Assembly (NCBI RefSeq): GCF_020360975.1
Contig: NW_025408669.1
Span: 4,092,001-4,156,000, forward strand
DNA length: 64,000 nt
Origin: Hirsutella rhossiliensis
Taxonomy: Eukaryota; Ascomycota; Sordariomycetes; Hypocreales; Ophiocordycipitaceae
Direction: 5' to 3'
Part shown: positions 46,150 through 59,300 of the stretch, piece by piece
How positions within the stretch are numbered: position 1 is the stretch's first letter
How the letters are laid out: every line of letters starts with the position of its first letter
Made by a program: the position numbers and the translations under genes
The notes under the pieces: model-generated
Databases searched by the model: none
What the model was told of the DNA's origin: nothing
Seen by the model: only the letters and a program-made list of their open reading frames with translations

Positions 46150-47730
46150 TACCTTTACTAACTAAGGGTATACGCCCCCCCTTATTAATAGGACTAAGCT
46201 TAGACTTAACTTAGGACCCTAGCTTAGATATAAGGAGGGCCCTTTTAACCTTAACCCCTTAACTTAAGGGTCGAAATAAGTACTTTAGAGGCTAGGGCCT
46301 ACTTAAAAGAAGCTCTAGAAGGCTAACGCCTTCTAAGGACCCTAGAAGAAAGGCCTAGGACCTAAGACTAGGACTTAAAGGATATTAAGATAAAAGATAA
46401 TACCTAGCCTATACTAAAGACTAGCCTCTTTAAGCCTAGCCTAGCCCTACTTTAAGCTAGCTACTTCTAGCTTAACTAGCTCCTAAAGTAAGTAAAGGGG
46501 CGAAAGAGAGCTACGCTTAGTAGCCTTATTAGCCTTATGCCTATCTAACCTATACTTTAACGCTTATAGTAGACCTAGCCCTAGCCCTAGCACCCCTTTC
46601 TTAGGGACTAGGCCTAGGGCTTCTTTTAGTAGGCCTTCTAGGCCTTTAAGGAAGCCTAAAAAATCGAACCCTTCTATAAGACCCTTATAAAAGGACTTAA
46701 GAAGGCAGCTATAAGGACCCTAGACTACTAATAGCCCCTATAATAGCCCCTATACTAGCCTAAGGCTGCCTAGTAGCCTAGGGCTACCTAAGGAAACCTT
46801 AAAGCGAGCTTATAGGCTAAGGTTGCTATAAAGAAGGCGCCTAAGGCCCTAGCTAAGTCCCCGGCTAAGGCTCTAGTAAAAGCCCTAGCTAAAACCCTAG
46901 CTAAGGCCCTAGCTAAGAAGAACGTAAAAGAGGACTTTTAACTTATCTTAAAGCTAAAGAAGGAATCGCTAACGCTAACTATTAACCTTATTACGCTTTA
47001 TAATAAGCTTAATAAAGCTATATAGGAACTAGCTATATTAGCTTTATTAACCTTAAATAGAGGTAATATAGTTATAACGATAAAGGCCCTATATATAGTA
47101 AAAAGGCTTTTAAAGTAGCGGGAGAAGTAGTCCTTATACCTTAAGGAGCTACCTATTAAATCGGCCGACCTTCTTACTAGCTAGACTAAGCTAGTAGCCT
47201 AGAGCGTCCCTAACCTCCTAGAAACCCCTATCCTCGATATCTTCGCTATAGAAGCTAAAACCTTTAGCGGGATTAATATCCTAGGGTAGCTTAGGTAGCT
47301 AGGCACCCTAGGCCTAACGTAGAAAGTAGGATCGGTTGTCTTTATAGTCCCTTTAAAGGCTATAGGGGCTAAATACTAAAGAAAAGGCCTCTATATAGTA
47401 GGGCTATAGATTTAAGTTAAGGTATATAAGGAATATACTATATATACGTAGTACTATAGGTGCCTTTCCTTTAGCTATAACCCCTAGACCTACTAGCAAC
47501 TTATTAGGTATACCTTTTACTTAGAAAAGTACCTAACTAAGGACTATAACTGCCTTAGCTATAAGGCTAGCTAAGGCTGCTCTTACTTTAAGGTTTAATA
47601 CTATAACTATAAGGGAGAGTACTTTATAACTAATAAAGTATAATATAAAGTCTATAAGGGAATAACTAATACTTAATAGCCTTAGCCCCCTTACGCTTTT
47701 AGGGCCCTTAAAGCCCCCTAGGCCCCCTAG
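46150..47730 (+). pseudogene. LINE1 ORF1 (Gag-like, zinc knuckle)
   Basis: Plus-strand frame read through TAG codons. A Leu/Lys/Pro-rich N-terminal part is followed by an Ala/Lys/Leu repeat segment near 46850-46935 (ALAKALAK type, which could form a helix). A helical domain lies near 46970-47240. Near 47540-47620 is a pair of CCHC-like knuckles: YNCLSYKAS.GCSY is still visible, and YYNYKGEYF is a knuckle with Cys codons turned to Tyr. ORF1 proteins bind LINE RNA. The start is not determined. Confidence 0.7.
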
Positions 47731-50559
47731 GCTTAACTACGACCCTATTAGTATTATATAGTATAATACTAATAGGTAGGAAATAGCTAACCTATCGATC
47801 TTAGAGTAGGCCTTAGAAATAAGAGCGGACCTTTTCTTATTATAAGAGCCTTACCTCTATAAGATTAATAATAGCTATATCCCTATATAGTATCTAGCCT
47901 ATAATATTATAACCCCTATCCCTTTTACTAACTTTCCTAAGCTCGCTAAAAGGCCTAAGGTTATAGCTTATAAAAGGAAGGAAGCTTAGATAGAAGCTAG
48001 CCCTAGCTTCGACCTCTTTTATAATCCTAATATATAGGCTATAAGGGTAAAAGGCGCCGAGCTATTTACCTTTATTAACTTATATAATAAAAAAGAAGTT
48101 AAAGGGGCCCTAGCTAGCTAAGGCTAGTAAGGGCCCCTTATAATAAAAAAGCTACTACTAATAGCCTAGCTCTTATAGTAGCCCTTCCTACTAGTAAGGG
48201 ACTTTAACTTATACTACCTTTATTAGAACCCTTTTATAGAACCTTTTAAGGCTTATAAGGTAGAAGCCCTTATTAGCTAGCTCGACTACTATAAGGCTTC
48301 CTTACTAATAAATCTTAAGGTAGCTATAGAGGGTACCTATTAAAGGAAAGGCTTAAAAGGGGCCTTAGTTATAAACCTTACTTTTTATAGCCCCTTTAAA
48401 TAGCTAACCTAGACTAACTTCCGCTTCCTAGAGGCTATAGGCTTAGATTATAGGCCTATAGCCTTTAAAGCTAGCTTAGGGGGCCCTAATAAGCTACTAC
48501 TAGCTAGGCCTACTACCTATAATTATAGGAAAGTAAACTAAAAGGTATTCTTAAAATACCTAGCTAAGAAGGAATAGGACCTCTTTATAGCTATAGAGAG
48601 GGCTATAAAAAGAGATAACTTAGAAGGGATAGCTTTCCTTTTAATAAGAACCTTTATAGAGGCCTTAAATATAGCGATACTAAAAAAGAGGCCCTATAAG
48701 GGATCTAAGCCCTAGTAAACTAACGAGCTAATATACCTTTAGAAAGCCCTAAGCCGAGCCTAATAAGCTTATAGGCTAGCCTAAGATAAGGAGAGCTAGA
48801 AGAGCTTTATAAAGGCCTAAAATAGCTTTAAGTATACTATTAAGGCTACTAAAAAGCAATACTAAGAGAGCTTCTTAATAAAAGTAGTAGGAAAGGATAT
48901 CTTTACGGCCTTTTCCTATACTAAAGCTAGAGCTAACCCTACCCTTCTTAGTATCTTATATATAAAAGAATAGATAGAGGTAAAAGCTAATACCTTTATA
49001 GAAAAATATAAGGCCTTCCTAATAACCCTTTTTCTAACCCTAGACCCTAGCCCTAGCCCTTTCCTTAGCCCCTCTTAAAGCCTAGAAAAAAAAGAGCCCC
49101 TAGGCTATATAAGTAGTAAGGGCACGGTTAAGTAGGACTAGCTAGAGCTAAAGGACCCTAAGATTAAGAGGGCTATTTTTAGCTCTTTTAATAAGAAAAC
49201 CCCTAGCCCGGACTCCCTTAGCTTCCTCCTTATTTAATATATATATAAGGCTATCCCTATAGTCTTTAATAAGGCCTATAAAGCCCTATTTAACTAAGGA
49301 TACTACCTTAAAGTATAGAAGGAAGCTATAAGAATTATACTCCCTAAGTAAAATAAGTAAGACTATACTATCCCTAAGGCCTATAGGGTTATAAGTCTAC
49401 TTAATTACTTAGGAAAAGTCCTCGAAAAGCTATACGCTACCCGGCTAAGCTATCTAGCTAATACGGCTAGGCTTTTAAACCCTATATAGCTAAGGGGATA
49501 AAAGTAGCGGTTAGCTATAAACATAGCCCTCCTCTTCCTATACTATATTTAAAAGAAGTAGGAGTCTAATAAGAAGGCTATTACTAGTACCCTCTTATTA
49601 AATATAAAGGGCGCCTTCGATTTCGTATTAAAGGAATAGCTTATAAGGGTCTTAAAGGAATTAAACCTCCTTAAGGCCCTTATAAGCTAGGTAGACTACT
49701 TCCTTACTAAAAGGAAGATCTAGCTAGCCTTTAAAGGGTAAGTCTAGCCCCTTATAGACCTAGTAATAAGAGTGCCTTAAGGGTCCCCTATTAGCCCTAT
49801 TTTATTCCTCTTATATATAAGGGGGATACTAGCGGCTAAGGGATACTAGCTATCTTATATAGATAACTTTAGTATCTCTATAACGTTAACCTTAGCTAAG
49901 AAAAACGTTCGGTAGCTAGAAGTAATAGCTACTAACCTATTCGAATAAGTTAAAAACTAAGGGGTTTACTTTAACCCCTTAAAGATAGAACTTATTTACT
50001 TTAGTAGGCAATAACAGCCTATTTTAAAGGGTATAATAATAGAAAGCTTATTTTTTAAGGCAAAGCCCTTAGTACGCTAGCTAGGGGTCTTCTTTAATTC
50101 TAGGCTCTTATTTAAATAATATATTAAGAAGAAGGTAGTATCTATATAAGCTGCCTTTAAAAGACTATTCTACCTAACCTCTATATAAAAAGGCTTATTA
50201 TTTAGAGCCTTTAAATAGCTCTACTAGGCCTACGTAACCTTTATAGTAGACTATAAGGCCTAGCTTTAGTATAGGGGGCCTAAGACCCCTAAGAACCTTA
50301 TAAAGCCTTTCTAAAAGCTATAAAACTAGGCTCTTTTAAAGGTTTTAAGGGCCTTTAAAGGATCCCTTATTAAGGCCTTAGAAGCTAAAGCGGCCCTACT
50401 ACTACTAAAGGTATAATTTAAAAGGGTATACCTCTCCTATACCCTTTAGACCCTATACTTCTTACTTAGTTACCCTATAAGGTAGGCTTACGACCTAGCT
50501 ATATAGGATAACCTCGCTAACTATAAGGAATAGTATTCCTACTATAAATAAAGTAGCTA
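47731..50559 (+). pseudogene. LINE1 ORF2, part 1: endonuclease and reverse transcriptase
   Basis: The endonuclease domain starts near 47760 with a long helix and LFLLQEPYLY at about 47830-47860, followed by YIPI..LAYNIITPIPF and VRDFNLYY near 48195-48215 (GDFN motif). RT blocks run from about 49170: PSPDSLSFLL, then YRVISLLNYLGKVLEKL near 49380-49430, a LNIKGAFDFV block near 49600 and RVPQGSPISPILFLLY near 49770-49820. The palm box is YIDN at 49858-49869 (Y.DD in relatives). This is textbook Tad/R1-type order. It would nick the target and copy the element RNA there. Breaks are almost all TAG for CAG. Confidence 0.88.
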
Positions 50560-51079
50560 TAATATACTCTCCCGATTATATAAGCTAATAAGTAGTATAT
50601 TAATTATAGATAAAACCTTATCCTATAGAGTTAGAATCGCTTATTATTTTATATATTATTATATATTAAACGGGTTGCCGGTTATCGTATAATCGGGAAT
50701 TAAAGGAATAGAGCTAGCTTAGAATACTAGCTAAGACCTCTTAAGAATACCGGCACGACTAACCTCCTTTAAACATAAATATTAGAGGAACTAAGATACT
50801 TCTAGATTTACTTAAGGTATCACGGAATTTCCTAGTCTTAGGGCTATACGGCAGCCTAAATCTAGTCCTAAAAGGTTCTTCCGTTTAGCTATAATTATCT
50901 ATATAAGATAGTATGTCCGCTAGTAGATAGTAATAGAATTATTAACTTTAATACCTCTTTTATATACTAATATACTACTAATAAATTCCGTTAAAATTCC
51001 TACCTTATACTCCTTCTTCCCCTCTATTATATAGTCTTATATAATTCCTTAATTTCCTAAAATTCCGCTTTTACTTATA
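50560..51079 (+). mobile_element. Probable solo LTR inside LINE1 ORF2 (~520 bp)
   Basis: Between RT and RNase H the protein-like sequence gives way to DNA with different composition, retaining CA and TG (for example GGGTTGCCGG and CGGCACGAC). Its last ~100 bp share AAATTCCG, TATACTCCTTC and TTACTTATA with the end of the solo LTR 22315-23010. Ends are uncertain and no clean duplication was found (best pair TATAA/TATAC). Alternatively it is a divergent part of ORF2, since the frame stays fairly open. Confidence 0.5.
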
Positions 51080-52285
51080 TACCTTAAGACTAACTTAAGC
51101 TCTAACCTAAGGGCCTTAAGCTATATTAGGCTATATATATAGCTCTTCCGCCTCCTTAAAGGATTAGTAGCCTTTATAAGACCTAACTATAACTTAGAAA
51201 GAAGGAAAGCTAGCTAGGAGCCCTAATAGGCCTTAGAGCCTAAGGCCTTTATTATAATAATAAAGGCCTTTAAGCCCTTAGCTAAGAAGTAATACTAATG
51301 CCTTTTAGCTAGCCTAGCTAGCCTAGAAGACTTTAGGTTATAGCCCCTAGCCTTTTATACTAACGGCTCTAAGGGGTGCCCTAAGGGGTCCCTTATAGAG
51401 ACTAACGCTTACTCCTTCTATAAAATAGGCTTAGAGAATAGGCCTATTAAAGCGTACTACGAGAACCTAGGGCCCTCGATCGAAGTAGCTAATATAGAGC
51501 TATTCGCGATACTAAGGGTCTTAGAGGACCTAGCTAGGAGGCTTTAGCCCTTAAAGCTTAGCCCTCTTAACCCCTTTATAGATACCTATATCTTTATAGA
51601 TAGCTAAGCCGCTATAAAGAAGGTTATAGGTTTCTTAGACCTAGCTATATATATTAAAAGGCTCTTATCTAACTTAGAAGCCTTTTATAATATATAGCTA
51701 TACTAGTGCCCTAGCTACCTAGGGATCTTTAGTAACGAGCTAGCCGACTAACTAGCTAAAAGAGGCTTAGGGGCCCTTACCTAAGGGACCCCCTTAGTCT
51801 TTATTAGCTACCTATAAAGAAAGGTCTAGTAAGCTACTAAGGACTATTAAAAGGGACTCTAGGCTACTAAGGCGGCTAAAGGCCTTAAGGCTAAGGGCCT
51901 AGGCAAGCACTATATATTTATTTAAAAGACCCCCCGCCTAGCCCTTAGCCTAGAAAAGGACTTTATAGGGAGGCTTAAGCCGACCCTCTTAGCCTTTTAC
52001 TAGCTTCTCTTTAAGGCCGGCTTCTTATTTTCCTTCTTAAAAAGGACTAATAAGGTAGACCGAGACGACTACTACTATAGCTAAGGAAGGTATATAGCTA
52101 AGCACCTTATCCTAAGGTACCCGAACTATAAGAGGGAAAGAGAGGTCCTTTACTAGACCTCTAAGAGATAGTAGGGGGCCCTTAGCCTACCTATTCTCTA
52201 TAGCTCTAAGGAAGGAAGGGAAGCCCTTTTAACCTTCTTAGCTAAAATAGAGATAGGGATAGCTAAGTAGCTCGAAAAAGAGTAA
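51080..52285 (+). pseudogene. LINE1 ORF2, part 2: RNase H and C-terminus
   Basis: RNase H is visible from about 51350: FYTNGSKG (YTDGS with Asp changed to Asn by TG-to-TA), then VANIELFAIL with the conserved Glu near 51495, IFIDS.AAIK near 51590-51620, and CPSYLGIFSNELAD near 51710-51750 (GH.GI.GNE.AD in relatives). The tail has RDDYYYS and AKHLILRYPNYKRER near 52060-52140, a decayed Cys/His motif. RNase H removes RNA from the hybrid. The end is at about 52285, followed by a ~215-bp 3' UTR. Confidence 0.85.
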
Positions 52286-52551
52286 ACTAAGGGCCCTAGG
52301 GCCTATAAAGGGGAAAATTACCGCGCGGGAGGAACTAAACTAACCTTTCCTTTATTATTGCCTTTATAGCTACCCTTTCCCTAATTAGTTATAAGCCCCT
52401 AGGCTCTATAGCTAGCTAGGACTACTAATAAGGGCCTAGGCCCTTACTAGCCTCGCTATAGCCTTAAAGGCTATATATAAGTAATAATATAAAAAAGAAT
52501 TCCTATAAATAGCACCTATATATATACCGCTACCTACTTTATAATAAGTAG

Positions 52552-54800
52552 TATATAAAGTAAAGGTATTATTAAACTATTATAACCTTTAAATATTTAT
52601 ATATAAGACCTCCTTAAATAAAAGGTAAGTAAGATAGTATATATATTTAGTACTATTTAACTTTATAATTAAGTATTATATAAGTAAATTAAACTTAGTA
52701 AACGCGCTATTAAGAATACTTAGATATAAGGGCGAGAAGCCCTTATTTATAAAACTATTACTAGAGCTATAAGTAAGGCTAGCTACTATTAATACTATAT
52801 CTATATAAAGAAATAATAAGGCGTTTTTATAAGTAAAGAAATACTTAACCTTAAGGTAATATAAGTATAGTAAAGTGCCTTTATATAAGGAAAATATATA
52901 AGCTTATTTATAGTAAAACTATAATAATTTAAGCGTAAGACTTAAATAATTAGCCGATTAAGCTAAAGAGAAAGCTAGTTATAAATAGTTACTTTTAAGG
53001 AAGACCGCTAAAGAAATAGCTTATTATATAAAGGTTTATATAGTAAAAGTTTTAGAACTACTACTAGAGTTACTAAAATATACTTAATCGGTTAATATAG
53101 TAATTAATAAGCTAAAGGAAACTAAAGACTTTTTAAAAGAAAAGGGTTTTTAGTTAGTATGCTTAGATAAACTATTATTATAAAAGGGTTATATTATAGT
53201 ACCTTTAAAAGTAGCTTTATAATAAGAGCTAATATAGCTCTCTTATAATAATCTATTAATAAGATACTTTAGCTCTTAATATACTAGTAAACTATTAATA
53301 AGGAACTTTTACTAAGATAGAATAATAAAAGATATAAATAAATATATTTAGTTATACTTAGTATATTAAGGTATAGTATCTAAGAGGTATCGCCCTTATA
53401 ATACTATATAATTATTACTATATCTTATATAACTATAGTAAAAATTATTAATAGACTTTATTATAGGTCTACTTAAAGTATAGTATAATAAATAAAACGT
53501 TAATATAATCTTAGTAATTATAGACTAATATACTAAGTATTACCTTTTCTTTCTTATCTTTAAGATAATAATAGCTCTAGAGCTAGTAGAATTATTTTAT
53601 TACTAAGTTAAATTAGTAAATAGACTTTTAAAAGGTATTATCTTAAATAAACGGTCCTTATTTATAAGTAAGTTTTAGTTAAATCTTTATTTTATCTTAT
53701 AAGTAAAATATAAGCTATTAATAGTATCTTACTTATAAACTAATAAGTAAATAAAATAAATAAACTAAGTTATATAGTACTATTTAAGATACTTTATTAA
53801 CTTAAAATAAACTAACTAAGCGTTACTCTTATATATTACTTAATTTATATATAATAATATAAAGAACGTAATAACTAGGTTATTACTTAATAAAGTATTA
53901 ATAGGTTACTAACTAAACTTTTATATTAATATTAAGGATAATATTATTTAAAGGGGGGTACCTAAAGTAAGAGTAAAGGTTACTAGGCTATAAGAGCTAT
54001 AAAAGAGGCTTAAAGAATATTAAGGAAAGGCTATTAAATTATAAGTAAAATACTATAACTTAAGGTACTAACTACTTATATTAAAAGTAAGAAACCTTAT
54101 AGTATTATTAATAAAGAACTTATACTTTAAGGATAAAAAAAGAAAACTCTTACCTAAGTATATTAAACTATTTTAAGTCTTATAAGCTATTAAAAAGTAA
54201 GTATATTATCTTATACTCCTTAAAAAATACTTATACCTTTATAACGTTTTTTATATTAGTCTCTTAGAGCTATAAAAAGAGCGTAAAGGCACTTATAAAG
54301 ATAGCGAAACCTTATTAATACTAGACTTAAAGGATAATAAAGGTAAATAAAAGGTCTAAGAGATTAAAGACTAAAAGAGATTTAAGTATAATACCTTTTT
54401 CCTTATTAAATAAAAAAGATAGCTAGCTAAGTATAACTAATAGGTCGATATTAAAGATATAGTAAATAGCTAAGACCTTATTAAAGAATATATTACTTAC
54501 TTAACTAAGAAAAAAAGGTATAAGACTAAGTAAGGTAAGGAAACCTATTAGTATAGGTAAATACTATTAAATTAGTAAAGATTCCCTATTAAATTACTAC
54601 TAACTTATTAATATATTAGTATACTTAAACGTCTTATAACTATATATAAAATAGTAAAATAAAAGAATAAGGGAAAACTATTTATACTACCTATTAAATA
54701 TTATTAAGGAAAATAAAACTAAACTATAACTTTATTAAGACTTTAATAATAAAAGAAAGAAGGATAGTTATAACTAAATAAAAGAAAGATAAAACTTATT
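52552..54800 (+). pseudogene. G3 pol: RNase H end, integrase, chromodomain
   Basis: G3 resumes directly after the H2 duplication and is collinear (inverted) with 30240-32450 of G2. On the plus strand the integrase core lies near 53440-53560 (DFI.GL and IDRYTKYCL regions) and the chromodomain FFLIK.K...KYN near 54400-54440. It ends head to head with the minus-strand aORF-G near 54800. RIP stops throughout. Confidence 0.83.
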
Positions 54801-56020
54801 TATTACTTCTAACTACTTTTTTTCTTTACTAGCGTAGTAGAAACTAACTAAGGCGCCCCTTCTACTATATAAAATACCTCTAGAAATACTAAGACTACTT
54901 TATCTTCTACTCCTTCTTTATCTTTTATATCGAGACCTATCTTTATTAATATAGTACTTACCTTAGCTTTAGTAAATAGTAATATATATTACTAAGAAAT
55001 ATAGCTTAAATTACTATTAATAAAGTAAAGTTTTAACTAAGATTCCTAGGCTTAGTATTCTTAGCTTATATAAGTAATATTAAATAAGGGCATAAGGTTA
55101 ATATAAATAATAAGCTTATAGCGCTTATTAATTAATATATAATAGTTAGTATACTTAACTAAGTATATTATTAAGCGGTCGCTAATAAAAAGGCCGGATA
55201 AAACTTATAATAGTAAACTTTTATATACCTATAGTCTTAAAGGACTTACGATAAGCTATCTTAGTAGCGTTAAAAGCCTTAGCTAAATACTATACTATAA
55301 TAGTAAGATAGCGCTAATTAGCCTCCTTAAAAATAAGTATACCTACGTTTAAGCTATTATCCTTAGTATCCTTATAACTAGTCTTTAGCTTATTAAGCTT
55401 ATATAAGTACTTAATAATAGCGACTATATTAGCTTAGTTATTAGATATAAAAGTAGCGGCCTTAAGAAGGATTAGCTTATTAATTATAATATTTAAAGTT
55501 AAAGGGAAACTTACTTAGTTATAGGTTATAGTATATTTATAGTACTACTTATAGCGCGTTAAGGAAACCCCTAAGAAAATATAGCTAATTAAGAGCACCT
55601 TAATAGGCTTAGGCTCGGTTATATTATACTCTTTAATAACCGTCCTAAAATAATATATATACTAGAGCTTATAAAGGATAACCCCTTAAGCCTTAACTAA
55701 GTAGGCTTTAGCCTTAGATTAAGTACGCTTCTTTATAAGAGCGCGACCACTTTATACCGCTGCCTAAGTACCTTTATTTCTAGCGCTACTATTCTTAGGT
55801 TTATTAGTAAGAGGGGTTAGATCGCGGCCGTCTCTATTATTACTATTATCGTTATCTTAGCCCTTATTTAGCTAGGTATTAAGATTATCTTAGCCCTTAT
55901 TTAGCTAGGCCTTATTATTAATATTAGCCTACTTATTTTAAAGAGCGGCCTAAGTAATAATCTCTTACTAGCTAGAGCTACCTTATTAAGATAAAGTAGC
56001 TAGGTTATTAGTACTTACTT
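54801..56020 (-). pseudogene. aORF-G of G3 (N-terminus cut by element I)
   Basis: Minus-strand homologue of 28995-30230 in G2, including the LNEG-type repeats near 55855-55905. The first ~100 codons are missing because element I begins at 56021. Third copy of the antisense gene in the window, in the same position relative to pol. Function unknown. Confidence 0.7.
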
Positions 56021-56602
56021 TAATAGGTAAGATTATACCCCTATAGATATTAGCCCGTTAAGGGGATAAGACCCTTAGTACTCCCCTTTTAACTTACTTC
56101 TAAGTATACTTAAAGGCGTTATAAAGACCTTAATTATCTAATTAAGTATCTTCCTTAATTATAGTTAATTTAAATTTTTATTTTTCCCCTTTAAAGTAAA
56201 TGCCGCTAGTTATACGACTTTAGTAGAGATAAAGAGGTATAGAGTAAAGAAATCTCTAAGACTTATATTTATAACTTAAGGCCCTTAAAGTTATATATAG
56301 GCTAAATAATTAGATAATTATATAGTTAATTACTTTACTAATCCTTAGCTATATATTACGCGTACTTTAGGTATATACCCTCGTCCCTATTAAAACTAGT
56401 CTTTAGGGCGTAAACTTATTATTCCGTTTTATTTATATAGCGATAAGTAGCTTTACGAAGCTAAGAATACTTAGAGGATAATAGTACTATTTAGAAAAAA
56501 ATAAAATCTAGGGATTTAATAATTAAAGTAGTAACTACCTTAATAGCTAGAGTTAAGGACCTAATAAGGCGATAGACTTACTAGGAAATAAATAATTAAA
56601 TA
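56021..56602 (+). repeat. Presumed 5' LTR and leader of element I
   Basis: About 580 bp without coding signal at the 5' end of element I. The LTR end and primer-binding site could not be located because the partner LTR is off-window. Confidence 0.5.
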
Positions 56603-58500
56603 ATGCCTTTACTAGTAGTAAAGGAAAAGTAATAAGCTAATACTAAAAAACCCTAAGCTCTTATTATTAGCCTTATAACCCTTAATACTAGCGACTTAGT
56701 TAAGAAACTATAATCTTTATATAATACTTTAAAAGATATAAATAATAATAATAGCGTAATCTAAACTATTTTAGAACCCTACTAAGACCTCTTACTTATA
56801 TATATACTAATAATACTAATATAGGTACTAATAAGGGATACCTTAATAACCTTAACCTTAGCTCTCCTTTACGCGGTAGCTTATAAAGAACGCCTACCTC
56901 CTACTAATAGATAAGAAAGTAAGTAATAAGATAGTTATAATAAGATATCCTTTAACTCTAAAAACTCTAACTTTAAATTTCGTAACCTCGTAATCTATAA
57001 GTATACTATATCTAGAAACGCTAGCCGTTAAGAGGGATTATCTAATCCTACTACTAGCGATATAAAGAAAATTAAGGTAGATATTAATAAGATTACTAAT
57101 AAACTTAGAGATATACTTACTAAAAGCTAAGATAACCTTATAAGAAGACTCCGCTAACTATAACTCTTACTTATTAGTAGATTTAATAGTAAAAACATAA
57201 CTAAATTCCTTAAGAAGTTTAAATAAGAGATATACGTTAACTATATCTATAATAAGGATAAAATAAACTAGCTCGAAGTTTATATCTCCTTTATATAAGC
57301 CCCTACTATTAAAATTCTTATAGATAGACTTACCTAAGAAGAAAAAGAGACTCCTTTAATACTACTATATATATAATATTAAATAACTAGAAACTACTAA
57401 CGACCGCTTAAACTATTATAATACTAAAAAGCCTAAGACTATTATAAAAGTTATAGAATAGCTTAGTTTCTACTTATACCTATAATATAAGGTATAACTT
57501 AACGGCTAGGAAGAATCTATAGTTTAGTTATACTTTATCTACTATATAATACTAAAGGAGCTTATTATTAACGTTATAAAAAGAAATAAGAAGATATCTA
57601 AAGTTATCTTAAAACTCTTATATAAAAGCCTTATCTATATAATTAATAACTACTTAGTACTTCGTTAGAACGTTAAGCGATAAGATATAGTATTTAAAGT
57701 CTATAATTAAAAGCTTAAGAACCTAAAGAAAGACTAGCTCTTTAAGGAAATTAATAAAGTAATAGAGGAAGCTAAATCTAATAAAGGTAAAGAAAAACTT
57801 CCTAAAGAGCTAAAGAAAATAGATAAGAAACCTAGATAGCCTATAAAGGAGATCTTAGACCTAATAAAAGCTTTTAAAGATATAAAGATTAACCTTACTC
57901 GCTAGTAAGAGTAGATATTTAACTAGCTTAATAGGGATTAAAAATATATTAGTAGTAGAGGCTACTTTTTAAGTTATAAATAAAGAGGTAGCGTAAATAC
58001 TATTAGATTTTACTACCTATCTAATTAATATATATAGTTTTAGGTTAATGCTTTTAACTAGCTTAGGAGATACTTCTATTATAGTAAAAAAGGATACTAC
58101 CTTAATAAATATAAGGTATACTCTTAGGACTATAAGATTAGATTTATAATATATAAAGTAGTAAACGGGACTCTTTACCTTAAAAGAAAAGATAATAGAA
58201 GCGTAATTCCCTTAGTACTTACTAATAGGTTTTCTTAAATAGGTATATATATTTAAAGGCTTATCGTATACTAAGTAGATATATAGCTAGACTCCTTTAT
58301 ATTACTACTTATAAAATAGGTTAAAGCTATAGTTATACTATCTTACCTAAATTAAGCTATTCGTAAAAGAGAATCCGGTTTCTTAGACTAGTTTTAGAGA
58401 TATAAAAGCCTATATAAATAAAAGCTAAGGAATTTAAAAGTAAGCAATATAAGAAAAGAAGTAAGAAGGATATTAATTATTATAATTACGGATAATATAT
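56603..58500 (+). pseudogene. Element I gag
   Basis: An intact ATG at 56603 begins MPLLVVKEK, followed by a helical N-terminal part, NNNNS linker, an Arg/Glu region, and a capsid-like domain near 57180-57650. A charged segment rich in Lys/Glu lies near 57700-57860. Near 58050-58110 the pattern YFYYSKKGYYLNKYKVY fits a CCHC zinc knuckle whose Cys and His codons became Tyr. Gag packages element RNA. RIP stops occur throughout. Confidence 0.65.
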
Positions 58501-59300
58501 AATAAAGTAATATATATAATTAAATAATCTATATAACTATAATAGGGATTAATACTTATAAGGGGAAAAGATAAAGAGTTAAAGAGGATATAGAGGAAAT
58601 CGAGATAATAAGAATAGTAAAAACTAGCTTAAAGATTATCTTTATATACTATAGATATAAAGTAGATCTAAATAAGAAGTTTAATAGACTTATAAATAAA
58701 ATCGTTAAAGAAATTATATATAAAAGAATCCTAATCCCTTTAAATTACCTAATTAACTTTATTTCTTAACTAAGTAAGAGACTTAGTATAAGATATATAG
58801 ATATAGCTTAAGGTATAGAAAATACTAAATTCTAAACCTTAAAGAAAGTAAAGAGTAATATAAGACCTTATAGAGCTACGATAACGGTTATAAAAGTAGC
58901 TAAAGATAATATAAAGAGTAGTTTACTCTTCCTCGAATATTTATAAGGAAAACTTATAGTAGCTTTAGTATAAGTTAAAGAATAAGATAAAGAATACTAG
59001 GTTAAACCGATTAAGCTTACTTACCTTACTTATAAAGAATTAAATTATAAGTGCCTTAAAGTCTAATAAGTATTAAAGGAAGTTAGGTTTATAACTAATA
59101 CGATTATCGTAACGTAACTAGCCTAAGGACTATTTAATTAATAAACTCTAAAGGTAATAAGACTAAAGAAAGATAAATTTATTATATAGGAAGTAGCACT
59201 CTTAATAAGATACTAAGAGATAACTTTAGAAGACCTTATAGCGATTCCTATAATATATATAAATATAGTCCTTATACCTTTCCGCTCGCTTAAGTATATA
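58501..59300 (+). pseudogene. Element I, gag-pol linker region
   Basis: Lys/Glu/Gln/Tyr-rich decayed coding DNA between gag and the protease. Frames shift and I see no diagnostic motif. Confidence 0.4.

Larger units (their letters stand above)
45951..52500 (+). mobile_element. LINE1: Tad1-like non-LTR retrotransposon
   Basis: Flanked by the 9-bp duplication TCCTATAAA at 45942-45950 and 52501-52509, which splits the H2 3' LTR cleanly. The right end is A-rich (TAATAATATAAAAAAG). About 6.55 kb including one internal LTR-like insertion. It has two plus-strand frames, ORF1 (Gag-like with zinc knuckles) and ORF2 (endonuclease, RT, RNase H). It looks full length or nearly so. CC, GC and CG words are abundant but CA/TG are depleted, so it is RIPed. 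Confidence 0.88.
37028..52546 (+). mobile_element. H2: complete Gypsy element carrying a Tc1 element and a LINE
   Basis: The 5' LTR is 37028-37213 (186 bp). The 3' LTR is 45802-45950 plus 52510-52546, again 149 + 37 = 186 bp once LINE1 is removed. The duplication is AGTAA/AGTAG, one transition apart. Without inserts the element is about 7.0 kb, close to H1 (7.2 kb). Gag-pol is on the plus strand and aORF-H on the minus strand. The host is G3 pol. Confidence 0.9.
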
